From Phylloscopus collybita (lineage: Eukaryota; Chordata; Aves; Passeriformes; Phylloscopidae): a stretch of DNA of 64,000 bases. Shown one piece after another: positions 25,116 through 37,300 of the stretch. Position numbers and translations under genes: made by a program. Numbering within the stretch: the first letter of the stretch is position 1; the number at the start of each line of letters is the position of its first letter. The stretch spans positions 21,495,001 to 21,559,000 of the forward strand of contig JAJNNQ010000018.1 in the NCBI GenBank assembly GCA_027886175.1. The letters run 5' to 3'. The notes beneath the pieces are model-generated. The model did no database searches and had not been told where the DNA came from. It saw only the letters and a program-made list of their open reading frames with translations.

Positions 25116-25330
25116 TACATTGTGTTTGTCTTTTAAAGGTTTTGGCTGCAGAGGTGGCTTCTGTGAGAAGATGCCAGTAGCTTCATAAGAGTTGAGTCTG
25201 GTTTGGCCATCATACAGTTGGTGAGTGATCTCTCCCTGCCCTTACCTCAACCTAAAACCCCTTTGTTGCAGCTTTTTTTCCACTATCCGGGTGTGAAGGG
25301 GGGTGAGAGCAGCAAGGTAGGCCAAGGAAG
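25116..25330 (+). mobile_element. Internally deleted avian ERV LTR, same family as 20575-21290
   Basis: The left part (25116-25185) reads ATTGTGTTTGTC, AAAGGTTTTGGCTGCAG and GAGGTGGCTTCTGTGAGAAG, matching the 5' start of this avian LTR family. After a gap of roughly a kilobase relative to the full LTR, the right part (from about 25217) resumes with TTGGTGAGTGATCTCTCCCT, a decayed TTACCTCAACC and a GGGGTGAGAGCAGCAAGGTA block, which belong near the family's 3' end. The last 15-20 bases (...CAACCCATCACA) are not recognisable. Plus orientation, opposite to the copy at 20.6 kb. Most of the LTR, including the repeated CTCCAG units, is gone. Confidence 0.7.
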
Positions 25331-26356
25331 GAAAGAGTAAGCAGCCCTCATCTTCCCACTGATTCTTTTTATCTGCCCAGGAATTATCCTCTACCTGCAA
25401 AGCCTCTCATTCCAGAAGGGGAGTAGGCAGGAAGGCCTTGGCTGCAACACACTAGGAGTGAACAGCCTGTTAAATTTCTTCGCTGTGAGCCACCATCACT
25501 ATTTTGTCACTTCCATCATTAAAGGTGTTCAGTTTGCCTACGCCAATCCTTTCATAGCCTTCTGCTAAGGGAAACATTGTGCACAAAGATGTAAAGAAAA
25601 CACTAAGAAGCGAGAAATGAGAGACTCACTGCAGTTAAGGATTCAAAGCTGATGAAGTAGAGGGTTTTAGGTTATTTTTAAACATTGATGCAGTACTCTA
25701 ATGTGCTAAAACCTTAAAAGCCAGCATCATAAGACACACTGCCTCGGATTCTGTAATGAAGGAGTTGCAGCACACCAGTCCATGTGTCAATAACTGAGCT
25801 TCAGGGTTTTATTCTTCATTTTCATTTTTTCCCTTAAATAGTATGCTGATATTCAAACAAGAATATTAATTACTTCATTGAATAGAAGTGTCCTAGGGCT
25901 TTTTATCTTCTGCTCAGTGTATTATGATGTACTACATGGATTAGACTGCACCAGCTGCTAATTTTTTTAAACAGTGTTCACTCAAACCTTCTCTATGTGT
26001 GCTATTATGCAGGAATTGTCAGGTCAATTAGGACTAGTGCAGCCAAAGCTCAAAAAGTAGTTATTTCATTACTATAGGGATAAAGCTGAATAAAGGACAT
26101 GGGAGATGCAATAATGCTAGTAAAAAGAAAAAAGGAAAATTCTTCTAAGGGTTAGACAGACATTACCTCATGGTCAGAAAAAAAAAAAAAAATTGTAACT
26201 AGTTCACAGCCCCAGTATGGATTTCTATATGACCTTGAATCAGTTCTCACAATTCTCACCAGGCATATTATGGGACCTGAGATCCCCAGCTAAGAGTTAC
26301 TAGAACCATGCAAAATTAGGGCTTATTTCAGAAACACTTGCACCTTCCTTCTGGTT
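25331..26356. other. Unique non-coding sequence
   Basis: No gene recognised. A 15-base A run lies at 26178-26192. A phrase near 26230 (TGACCTTGAATCAG) recalls the end of MIR or L2 elements but is too short to call. Confidence 0.5.
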
Positions 26357-26448
26357 GTTTTTTTGGGGGGGTTTTTTGGTGGTTTTTTTTGTTGTTGTTG
26401 TTTGTTTGTGGTTTTTTGTTTGTTTGTTTCTTTTTTTTTTTTTTTTAA
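26357..26448. repeat. G/T-only low-complexity tract
   Basis: TTTTTTGGGGGGG, GTTGTTGTTG and TTTGTTTG units with almost no A or C, ending in a T run. It is the mirror-strand version of the A/C tracts. Confidence 0.9.
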
Positions 26449-29400
26449 TGCAGGTCACAGTCAGTGACTTCAGTAAGATCCTAAAACTTGCTTAGCACAG
26501 CCCTTCCACTCACTCACACTTAGGCTCATTATTTAACTCCCTCAAACACACACAAAGTGACCCATAGCTGGAAAATTTCAAGGGGCAAAGACATTCCAGA
26601 GATTTAAGATTTAGCAGTGAATGGATATTTATTAAGTACATGGAGCAGACACAGAGTGGCATTGGTTAGTCAGGTTTCACACTTCCCTGCCCCTCCTCCA
26701 GAGTTACTTTAAAGACAATAAACTTTATAATGAAGTATTGATAACATCTTCCCATTTAGGCTAACAGGCTTATCACGCACTCCACCACTGAATATGCTGT
26801 TTTAATTAGCAAGATGGATCTCAGAGCTGATATGTTCTGTTGTGCTATAATTTCTGCCTTTACAGTAATTTTCTCCTGTTTTTCACAGTATAATGTGCTA
26901 TAAATCCTACTTAGGCTGCCTTGCTGGCCTGTTGCTGCTCAGAGTCAATCTTTCAGGCCCTCCGTTTCCATGACAACTTCCTGCCATCCTCCTATTTGCA
27001 GGATTATCCTACAGCCCCCTGGGGAGACTGTTTCCAGTCTGGATGTTCGATGCCCATGGGCTCCCAAATCTGGAGCTCCATTCAGCCCCCTCTCTGCCTC
27101 CAGCAGATTTGGTTTGCCCAGCCTTGCCATACTGTCTGTGCCTGGGGTTGCACACAGGGAACTGGGCAACCAGTCCTCTCTTTATCCCTCTGGAACGGGG
27201 GTGCCTAGAAGAACAACACTTACTTGGCTGGTTTAATCCCTAAACAAGTCACAAACAAATTAAATAACCTGTCCTCTCACTCCAGGGTGTTTTGTTTGGG
27301 TTTTTTTTTTTTTTTTTCATTTCTCTCTGCATCCTCTGCTCCCACATTCAGCCTCCATGCACGCATTTCAGATTACAAGCACATATTCTTACCTGTTCTT
27401 AATTTTCAGCTTTTGTCATGTTACCTCTCTCATATTCTTCTTTTCCCCTGTTTTATCTTGCCCTCTGTTCCTTTTTTTTCCTCTCTATGATATTTCCTCA
27501 TATACTACAATGCTTTCTAAATACAGCTGTGATGATCCAGAAACCATTACAAGGTCATCCATCAACTGCTCCTGCTCCCCCAGGTCATACACCACATTCC
27601 ACTAATACTCAATTAAATTGCAGTCTTTGAAAAGAAAAGCAGGATATTTCAAGGAAGAAAAAAAAACCCCTAGGATTGTCTGTTCTCTAGAGCTAAAGGA
27701 GAGATGGAAAGGCTGTACCTGAGATAGCAACTTTTCTGAAGTCATTGTATAAACACAGCAATTAGGATCCTCCAAACCTGCAGGCAGAGGGGAAACAGCA
27801 TTTCTCAGATTTCCCTCTGCATGACCTATTGATTCTCCAACCTTATTTCTTTTTTTTTTTTTTTTTTTTTTATGGATGCAGCTCTTTATAAACAAAGGGT
27901 TCATAATTGTTAACAAGAAGAAACACTTTAGGGATACATACACCACCTAACCTTACGCATCTAATAAAACTCAGAGCTCACAGGTTTACAGTTTATGAAT
28001 GGATAGGATGTCATACAAAGTTCCTCTGCACTTCAGCCTAGCCACTGAGCTGAAAGCCTAGGTTGGGTGCTCCAGGTAGGTTGGGTGAAGAGGGAACCTC
28101 CTTACAGAAGATTCTTCCATAAGCTTATAATTTCCACAGCCCTAATGGACATCTGCAACATGGCAAGTCTCCAGCTGCACTTCAGTGAGGTATGACAGAC
28201 TTGGGGACAACACTACTTCATCATACCCATAGCACAGTTATAAAGCAAAATGACTTGCATAGAAAGATGGGATCATTCTCATCCTTTACTCTTCAAAATA
28301 ATGACAAAGGAAACTCTACTATACAGCAAATGGAACCCACAGGTGTGAGTCCTACTAATTTGAGAACACACACTATGGTATCAGATTGCTGATAAAGGGA
28401 AATATATCTTAGCTGTAGCCAGAATATTAGCAGCTACAGAAAATGCTGGAAATCCTTCATAATTCAGTAGCATCTCTACAATCTTTACATTTCCACTCAG
28501 TCTAAATTTTTGAAAGGCAATCTGGGCTTCAAAACACCTGCTGCCCTTTCAGCTCTAGACCTAGTCCTTAACAGAAATCTTTACAGAGATGCAGAAAGCA
28601 GAAAATGCAGCAAAAGAATTTGGATCAACAAAAAATAAATTTTCCCTAGGGAAGCATCACTTGAGAGTTTTTTGGGCTTTCTCCCCCACTAAATATTCAT
28701 GCTGTCATCAGTTTATATTCAATAGATCTCATGATTAATGTACATAAGACCATCCCAATATCTTTAATTTAATAAGTGAAATTCTTTTATTCACCTTGAG
28801 TAATATGGACTGTAATTCACCTTTTAGAATTTGGTTTTTATACAAACTGAATAGTCTGATTTTAAGACTAATAAAAGATTATACACGAAAGAGGTGAGCA
28901 AATATTAGAAAACACAGAATTAATTACCATTAAGAAAACGTACACAGAAGTAAGTATATTTTTCAGAACTTCAATGTCTGGAATTTTTTTTCCTCACATT
29001 AAGGACAATTTCTTGCTCTCGTGAGTCAGGATCACCTTCCATCTTGCACATGAGAACTTCAGTAGCTAAACGAAGCAATACTTAGCCTGTGTATATTCCA
29101 TATTTCCTGCCAAGATCAAATTAAGTGCCTCGGATCACATACTTTATACAGATTGGCAAGTGTAACGTGTTTGTCACAGTTATCATCAGAATTTCAGCAC
29201 CTTCACAAAGGTTTCTCTGAATTGGATAAAGTGCTGAGCTAAAGCCTAGTTTAAATTGTTCATTTCTCCTCAAACTGTTCCTTGTTTAGAACTAGACTTT
29301 GGACTCCCTTGACCCAAGCACCACATTTCTTACAATTCATACAACAGATCAAACTGTTGACAGGTTTTATTTGAATTGACACTGCTGTAATACCTATGTA

Positions 29401-30215
29401 ATTATTAATGTTTGGTTTCAAATGGTACATACGAAGAAGGGGCATTCCATGCCAGATCTGCACTCCATCTACTTTGATGTTCCACCCCTGATGGTTGTCA
29501 GTACCAGACACTTCACAGTATCTCATTTAACCTTCTGGTTAACTCCTACTAATAGCCTCATTCCCCCTCTGAGTTACAGCTTAATATAAAATGACTTCCA
29601 TCTTATTCAAGTGAACAGAAATGATTCAGATGAATCTCAGATTCCACATCTCAAGCCACTGACTCACTTGAGCATTAAACATTTAGTAATAGCTCCAGAC
29701 TACTGAGCACACATCTACAGATACGTTTTCAGGGAGTTTGTTAATATCTCTGCTGTTCTAATATGGACTTCCCACCCACATGGTAGAAGGACTATCCTGC
29801 TTCTAGCAGGACTAGAGAAATTCCAGAAAGCTAAGCTCACAAGTACCATGAAAACAAAGCTTTTACTTCATTTCCCTCAAAAGGTTATTCCTTCACCAAG
29901 TAGGGTTTTCCCATATATAAATATACACACACATTTTCCAAAGTCTGCTTTGAGAAGAGATTTGATATTGATGTACCTAATGATACCCCCAAACACCTCA
30001 AAAATCAGTGACATGTTTCCATAGTGACATTACACTGTACTGAAAATGGCTTTGTCCCTGAGGGCAAATGACTAAGCTGTAAGTCAGCCCTCAAGCTTGT
30101 TGAGCCCACGACAATTGCCAGTCAAGACAGTCAGTTGATAGTCAGGGGTTCTATTCACTTTTGGTCAGTTAAGGTCACATGAATAACAACTTTTCACCTG
30201 AATTTCAATGGCAGC
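26449..30215. other. Unique non-coding sequence with one GC-richer patch
   Basis: The patch at about 26910-27240 is visibly richer in G and C than its surroundings and is open in three plus-strand frames and one minus-strand frame, up to 95 codons. I recognise no protein in any of them. T runs lie at 27300-27317 (18) and 27850-27871 (22). Nothing else is recognised. Confidence 0.5.
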
Positions 30216-30264
30216 AAGGTTAGGTTAGGAGCAGCACCTGCTTAAGGTTAGGTTAGGAGCAGCA
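30216..30264. repeat. Direct repeat, 21 bp twice, 28-bp period
   Basis: AAGGTTAGGTTAGGAGCAGC plus a final A occurs at 30216-30236 and again at 30244-30264. The two copies are identical, so this is a recent small duplication. Confidence 0.95.
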
Positions 30265-30423
30265 GCCTTCAGTAAAGGCTGGCTTATGTTGTCACACAAC
30301 AACATCCTGATGCCTTCACCAGCCCAATTGAATAGCCTGGCTCATTTTTGAACTCAAGGAGGGCATAGAAATATCATGTTCTTATTAAAAAAATTTAGTT
30401 GAATAAATTATTTCTGTACACCT

Positions 30424-30520
30424 CACCAAAAAAACCCAACCAAACAAAACAAAACAAAAACAAAACACAACCAAAAAACAACCCACCAAAACAAACAAAC
30501 AAACAAATAAAAACAGAAAC
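30424..30520. repeat. A/C-only tract
   Basis: Units of AAAACC, CAAAA and (CAAA)n with almost no G or T. Confidence 0.88.
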
Positions 30521-31077
30521 GAAAAGCAGTGCTGCTCCCTTGTTGCTGTATCAGCAATTGGTTAAGAAAAACTCTCTTTAATTCTATAATACAGGTTGTA
30601 CAGTGAGGTTTGAACTTTCAAGTACATTGGAAATAAAATTTACACTGCACCACAGATATGCATTTCTCCCACTGTTCAAGGCAAACAAAACCAAACCAAA
30701 TTCACACCAAAATAAATACAACCAAAAGTCACAACTCACAACTTTCTCAGAACCTTTCATAGGTTTCAAACTCTTGAAAACTCATAGTATGATCAAATCT
30801 TTGTTCAGGACAACTCATCAGTGGTAAACTGACTCCATGCAAAAAGTACCACACAATTCCAGCTCCCTAACACATACAAACTGCACCTGTCAAGACTGTG
30901 ATTATGTGAAAATTGCTCTAATACTCCTCTGACAGCACTCCAGCTGAGAAGTCTCCCTGAGCAGTGAACAGCTTTGTGTAGTATTTACATTTACTTCCTA
31001 TCTTGGAGAGTGCTCTCAGTACAAGCTCTCCAGTACAACCTGAAAAAGAATGACATACTAATGACTACCTGAGGTCC

Positions 31078-31108
31078 AAAAAAAAAACCCCAAACAAACA
31101 AACCAACA
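31078..31108. repeat. Short A/C-only tract
   Basis: An A run followed by CCCCAAACAAACAAACCAAC, about 30 bases. Confidence 0.75.
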
Positions 31109-31568
31109 ATCATGAGCTGTACTGTGAAATACTATACTTTTTAAAAGTTTGAGGGCCAAATCAAGAACCTTTAAAACTTTCTTTGTGGACTCAATCATGC
31201 AAATTTCAGTCCAGATCTTCAGAGAAGGTTGCGACACAAAACCTTCTCTGCACTTTTTCTGAACCTTTCAATAAGAAACCAGGCAATGCCCAGAGACTGG
31301 ACATCTCTCCATGAACATTTGAAGGCAGCTGTGCATGCGTGGAATAAGAATGAGGGAAGTTGATGGCTCTTGAGCAAGAATTACCCATATATTACAGATA
31401 AACAACAGGTTCCTGACTCTTTGATGTGCTCAATATCTCTTATCAACAGCTTGAATACATCAGTTTTTAAACAAGGAGAAGGATTTTTCTGACAACAGTT
31501 TGTTTTCCTACGTAGAAATGTATCGAATACCAAAATACCATGTGTTTTGGAAACAAGATTATCCTCAT

Positions 31569-31643
31569 CAAAAAAGAACCAAACAAACAGGAAATTCAAG
31601 AAAAAACAAACAAACAAAATGCCAAGCAAACAAACAAAAAACC
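31569..31643. repeat. A/C-rich tract, (CAAA)n
   Basis: Repeated ACAAACAAACAAA units interrupted by a few G and T, about 75 bases. Confidence 0.75.
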
Positions 31644-34109
31644 CAGAAGGAAATATTGCACTTATCTAAACTATGACATTAACCTGGGAAACTACTTCAG
31701 CTAAACTTGTTACAAGAGTTAAGTAATACCCCTGAGAAAGCACACATTTCTAGTAACAGCAGCAACTCAGTGATACTGGCTGGAAGAAAATTAAGATAAA
31801 TATCTCAGTTTTCCCACCACAGCATTACCCAGTCTGGGGTGTAGAAAGGTTTCCTCCTGATACTGTTACTTCTCGCATGCTGTATATAGCATTATCTAGG
31901 GATACAGGTAAGATGCCAGTTAGCTGGAAGTCTATTTTGTTTGATAACAAACTTTATGCTCTCCAGACTGTATAAAAATTGGGTAATGAGCTTGCAAGCT
32001 CTGTTCCACTGCATTTTCATGAGAGGATCTTGGTCTCCTGGTACACACAAGAGCAGAGAGAGGCAGTTTCTCCATATGCAACTGCACTTGGTGTCACTGG
32101 GCCACATGATGGGGATGTGCTGCTGGGACCATATGTTGAAATTCAAAACAGACATTTCAAAGCACAGACATGCCAAGGCACCCAAGGTCAGAATTACAGT
32201 ACTTCAAAACAAAATGTTAAAGTCTCTGGCAGACCAGGATTAAAAAAAAAAATAATAAATTAAAGCCTGCTATAAAACTTTCCATGACAGATTACACTGG
32301 TTCATCACAGTTATTCATTACCAGGTAAATAACAATTGATTTCAATGTCCCTGCACACATCCTGACTCAATAAACCGTTTTTCAGCTGATGAGCTACAGC
32401 TGTCCCTGAGATAAATATCACCCAATTTTAAAACTACATTAGAACACATCCATGTCAGCATGAGCACTGCAGGTTTTGTTTGGAAAAAAGGGTCAGTGAA
32501 TGTCAGGAACTATTTTGCTTGTATAGCTAAGCGTGTATACATATTAGGTTTTCTCAATTTTAGTATCCATAATAATACTTCAGACATTAACTAATTAAGA
32601 AATAAGAAGTGGGATCTACTGAAGAAAATCTGAGTCAGGCCAGAGTTTTCTTGTGCGGGCCACATAGCCAATGCACTCCTAAACTGCCTTATATGTCTCA
32701 GAAGACAGAGAGCACTCTTGATGTCTTCCACATCCACCCACGCCTGACAGGACATCCCTTCTAGTCAGAAACAATCCCTTCTATCTCGGTCAAGAAATAG
32801 TACAAAAGAAAAGAGGAACTGAATGCCCCCTTCCATCCCCTAAAATAAAATGCCATGTCTTCATTATTTTGCAATATTATCAGACATCTCCTTACATGTC
32901 TATTTAACCCTCTCTTCCCACAGATACCACTTGAATCCCAAGATTCACACAGCTCATCTTGGACCCCGATTTCCAGTCCTGCACATATTCTTGGGGTACC
33001 TCACAACCCAGCTTCCCCAGCATTTTCAGTTTTTTTAAAAAAACTTTTCTTTCTTATTCCATCCATCAGCACTAGACATCCATACTCTTCCCTGTGCATT
33101 CCACTTCCACACTCTACCCCTCTTGAGCTTGAGAGCACTGATTGCATCAAATTGGGCATAGTTACATTTAGTGGTTCAGTATCCAGCAAGGACAGGCTCC
33201 AGCCATTTGAAATCTCCATTTAAGCTCCCTGCTGAGCTTGCAGGCTTACTGAGACAAGGATGCACTGAAAATTAGATGGACACTGTACTGCCAGCAATTG
33301 ACTTATTCGTGCCTTGCACCCAGAGAATCCTTCAGATGCACATTCTGTGATAATGCACACACCAGTGTGACATGATGAGCCAAGCCAAGGCAGAGGAGGA
33401 ATAGTGCCCCTCCACACAGACATAAAGAGCCTGCATGAGTTGTTTTCCCAAGTTCTGCAGCTGCTTACTCAGGAAGTCATTTGTGCATGGAAGCACTATA
33501 AATTAAAGAAATCTTTACTACCCTGGAGGTGAGAACACCTTTTGCATTCTGCATTATTTTTCCTAGACCAAGCAGCATCAGGCCAGGCACACCAATGGTC
33601 TGGGCCCAGTGCTCTCCAATTAACAGTTTGCTTGTACTGGATCATGGTGGCTGCAGGAAACCACTTTTGCTCTCCCACCTCTTCTCAAACACTGGCCTAA
33701 GATAATTGCAACACATCCAGACAGGGCTATATGGAATGATAAGCTGGGTATGTTTTTGAAGTACTTTTCAAAGCAGTGAATAAAGTGTGGCATTTCTTCA
33801 AAGTAAACAGGACAGGCTGTATTTCAACAAGCAGTTACAGCACAGATCATCCTTCTGTAAATTGTTGAATCACATTGGCAGTAACTGTGGAAGCACTTCC
33901 AGACAATGGAACACAGGTTTGCATCTTCTACTTAGCATAGGAAAAGGTGGTTCTTTCACCCACAAAAATATTTGGTCCTTAGAGTTGTTTGTCTCTGAAG
34001 AGAAGAGCACTGTGCAAAAAGAGGACAAGGACCATTATGCTCTATTAGTCATATGAGCACGGAGGCAAGAGGGACAAAAGGGGGAAAGCTTGCACAAGAC
34101 TGGGGCACT

Positions 34110-34312
34110 GAACAAAAAAAAAACAAACAAACAAAACAACAACAAAAAACAAAACAAAACAAAAATTAAAACAAAAAACCCACAAAACAACAACAACAAC
34201 AAAAACCCAAACAAAACCAACCAACGAACCAAACAAAAACAACAAAAAACAAACAAACAAACAAAACCAACAAAAACCAAAAAAACAAACAAACCACAAA
34301 AAACCCCAAAAA
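34110..34312. repeat. A/C-only tract of about 200 bp
   Basis: Composed of (CAAA)n, (CAACAA)n and AACC units with one G and a couple of T. The open frames over it (84 to 109 codons on both strands, giving poly-N/K/T/Q or poly-F/V/L proteins) come from the absence of stop codons in A/C-only DNA. Confidence 0.95.
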
Positions 34313-37300
34313 CTAGCAGCAACAAAGCTTGGCTCAACACACTGGGGAATGTAACAGCTTGCAAAAATTTGAAGTGTGCAAAAACAAAGTATCTTAAATA
34401 ACTCTTAAGTAGAAGAAAAAGATGAAAATAAGCAAATGAAATTGCAGTTTGAATGCCAAAAAGTATTTCTTTTGAAGAATTTCGTTTTGTGAGTTATATG
34501 TGATGAAAGACATTGAAGACTACATGCTGGCAATATATTGATTAGAAGCAATGCTAGAGTGGCCACTCTGAGTTTGTTACGCCTTGCCTCCCACTTCTCT
34601 TGTTTTTAAAAGGTTTGGCACGCTTTTTTCTTTCTTCACCTTCAGCATCAGACAGATGCCAGAATAGCATTTGATATTAAGCAAAAGCCTCACACTGGTA
34701 CCTTCGGAAATGAACTTCAATGCCCTAATTAGTCCAATACATCTTTGGCAATGTCTATAACCCTTACATAGTCACAGCAGTGAGAATCATGCAATCATGA
34801 AATCTAAGCAGGAAAACAGATGGTCTTAAGTAAAAACTTTGTGTGCAATTCATTTTACAACATGGTGTGAGGTCTCCAACTTGATACAGAAATGGGAAGG
34901 AGCAACACTGAAGAGACCTTTGGCTTTGAATTCCAGTGTTTAATTTGGTTCATGGATTAAAATGAACCACACAAAGACTCAAATTCAAATTCAAATGAGC
35001 CCACGAACACATTAGTGTATGCCACAGAACTGGGATGCAGTTTAAGAAAAGTGGGATAGCTCTCAGAGGACAGCAATGCACTGATTTTCATTAGTGCAAT
35101 TCATTCTCAGGAAGATGCAAGCAGTGGCACTTATGAGAAGGGAGCATTATGGACCTCTGTAGGAATGGGCCACATGAAAAAAGCTGGACATGTCAGCAGT
35201 TAAGGGTGCTTGAGGCCAGGACTGAAGCAAACAACTACAGTTTCTCTAAAGAGACCATGTTTGAACCATCAAAAAACACTTCAAATTCTACATCCACTGA
35301 GCAAAAGCATGCCAGGACTCTAAGGGATGCTGTGTCTTAACAACTGAGGTTTTCAGCAGAGCCAAGTACACAGAGCTATGTACATGCAGAGGGTTGCTTC
35401 AAGGTGAGGTGCATCCAGCATCTTGTAACAGCAGGGAGTTACAGGCAAAGGAAAATGTCACAGAGAGCTCACAGACATTATCTAAAAACTATCTACCCCA
35501 TCATAAAGCTTCCAAATGAATTTCATCAGCACATCATTACTAAACTCCATTGATTTGGAAAAGAAAACAATTAATGCCAAAGCCAACATCTGTGACATCT
35601 TTTAATATGATACTGCAAACCACAGGAGTGTAGCTTAATAGCTAAGCATTTTGAAATACTCTACATTTTACTGGAGCATTGGAGGAGAGGTCTTTAAGAT
35701 TTGAGCAAAAGTTATCCAGCACACAGACTGGTGCTATTACATGCACCTGTGCTCCTGTTACAGGAGTCCTCACAATAACATGAGCAAACACATACAAACT
35801 CCAAAGTCTCAGGAGGATACCTGCTACTAATAAGTGACACATCCAGTGAATGACAGAACTAGACTCTGCACACCAAATGCAAATGAGACTGACAGCTAAT
35901 TGCATTTCTTCAACCTCAGCCTGTGTAAGAATTTGTCTCCTCAATAATACACACCTTCTCCCCAGCTTTACCTTCTCCAGCTTTAGCAACTCTCTTTGCT
36001 CAGTTACAGTGAGGCATCTTAGCAGTGCCATTACACCTGAAACTGATGGAATCTAAGTCAACCAGTAACCAGTTCTGTTAGGCACTGACAGCACTGGAAC
36101 TGTGGGAGCTTCCAAGCAAAGGCTCTGAACAGGTCCAATGTTGCTTTGTCAGCGGGCATGCAGCTGTGCATTGCCTTTTTTCAGGCATCTAATGCCCGTT
36201 TCTCTCCTTTTAAAAAGTTTGGAAGTCACCTGAAGTATGTCAAATTTAATCACCTGGTTTCATATCCTGGATGGATACTCTTCAAAGGTTATAACGAAAC
36301 CTAGGGAGCTCCAAAGAATCAGCATGGTGGTGATGCCAATGGGAAAGCTAACTAGGACAGCTGGATCAATTGAAATCCAATTCTTGTTTTGTGACATACC
36401 TGCAGAGTATTTTTAGGACTCTGAAAACACTACTGGAACATCGAAGAACACAAAATAACCAAAATTAGTCTTTCACCTGTGGGGTTTGCTGAGGTGGGAA
36501 GAAGAGAGAATAGGCTTGCAAAATACGCCCCATAAGTCTGGTAACCAAAACTCAAAAGTAAAGCACTCTTCCCAAAGTGTTCAGAAATAACAAGTACCCC
36601 TTTGACTTCTTTTGTAAGGAAGGAAAATAAATAAAAAAGACTCAGGGACAAACATGAAATATGTGTGCCTTACACATTTTCTTCTTACTCTTGTGAGTCA
36701 TTCTTCTTCAAAATAAAAAGAAAAAGAAATTCAGGGGAGCATGCCACAAGGCGAAGAGAAGTCTGCCATTGAGATAACGTATGAAAGTCTGTCTTCATAG
36801 TTCATCATCCTAAAGTTCTGGGTAGCTTAGAGCCTTTGCATGAAACTGTTATTGCCTCTGAGGAGGAAGAAGGAAGAAGGAAACAATGGCAGGGAAGAAA
36901 AATGCTATTTAGCTCTGTGCATTAGTTTATTGCTGTTCAAGAAGAGAAATACCAAAACCAGGCTTCTGGCTTTTGTACCAGAACCCACTACAACCAGAGA
37001 TATAAAGTCATAAAACAGGACTACAGAATTTCTGGGCCATCCTTTACTGCACAACAGCCCACGGGACTCAGACAGGTAACAACCAGAGAGTCCCTGCCAC
37101 AAGAGGTGGCAAACTGCCCTGGCAGCTTCTTCAATCACTAAACAAGCACTGCAGTCTTACCCCAGAGGAAAAGCAATTGGATATTGCATGTCATCAGGTA
37201 AATTTTGTTAAGGCAGGTTTCTTTATGTGCCTTTTTCCTACTTTCAAATAAACATATTGTCAGCAGGGGAAGTGTCAGATCATTACACAGCAGAAACTAA

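Larger units (their letters stand above)
30265..34109. other. Unique sequence with three A/C tracts
   Basis: Besides the tracts at 30424, 31078 and 31569, no gene or transposable element is recognised. The open frames at 31941-32243 and 31979-32263 overlap in different frames and also face one on the other strand (31892-32185); none shows a domain. The one at 32855-33223 (122 codons) is likewise unrecognised. Confidence 0.5.

Noticed and set aside
26215..26290. MIR or L2-like phrase (TGACCTTGAATCAG)
   Set aside because: A single short motif with no second block in the expected place.
30216..30264. Interstitial telomere repeat
   Set aside because: The unit is TTAGG with only two copies, not a TTAGGG array.
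34035..34401. Open frames of 84-109 codons on both strands
   Set aside because: Same cause: composition of the A/C tract at 34110-34312.
34775..34850. CR1-like 3' end (GAATCATGCAATCATGAAAT)
   Set aside because: Only the first 20 bases resemble the CR1 tip, and the following sequence does not follow the consensus.
35642..36031. 129-codon open frame on the minus strand
   Set aside because: About one frame of this length is expected by chance; no recognisable domain.
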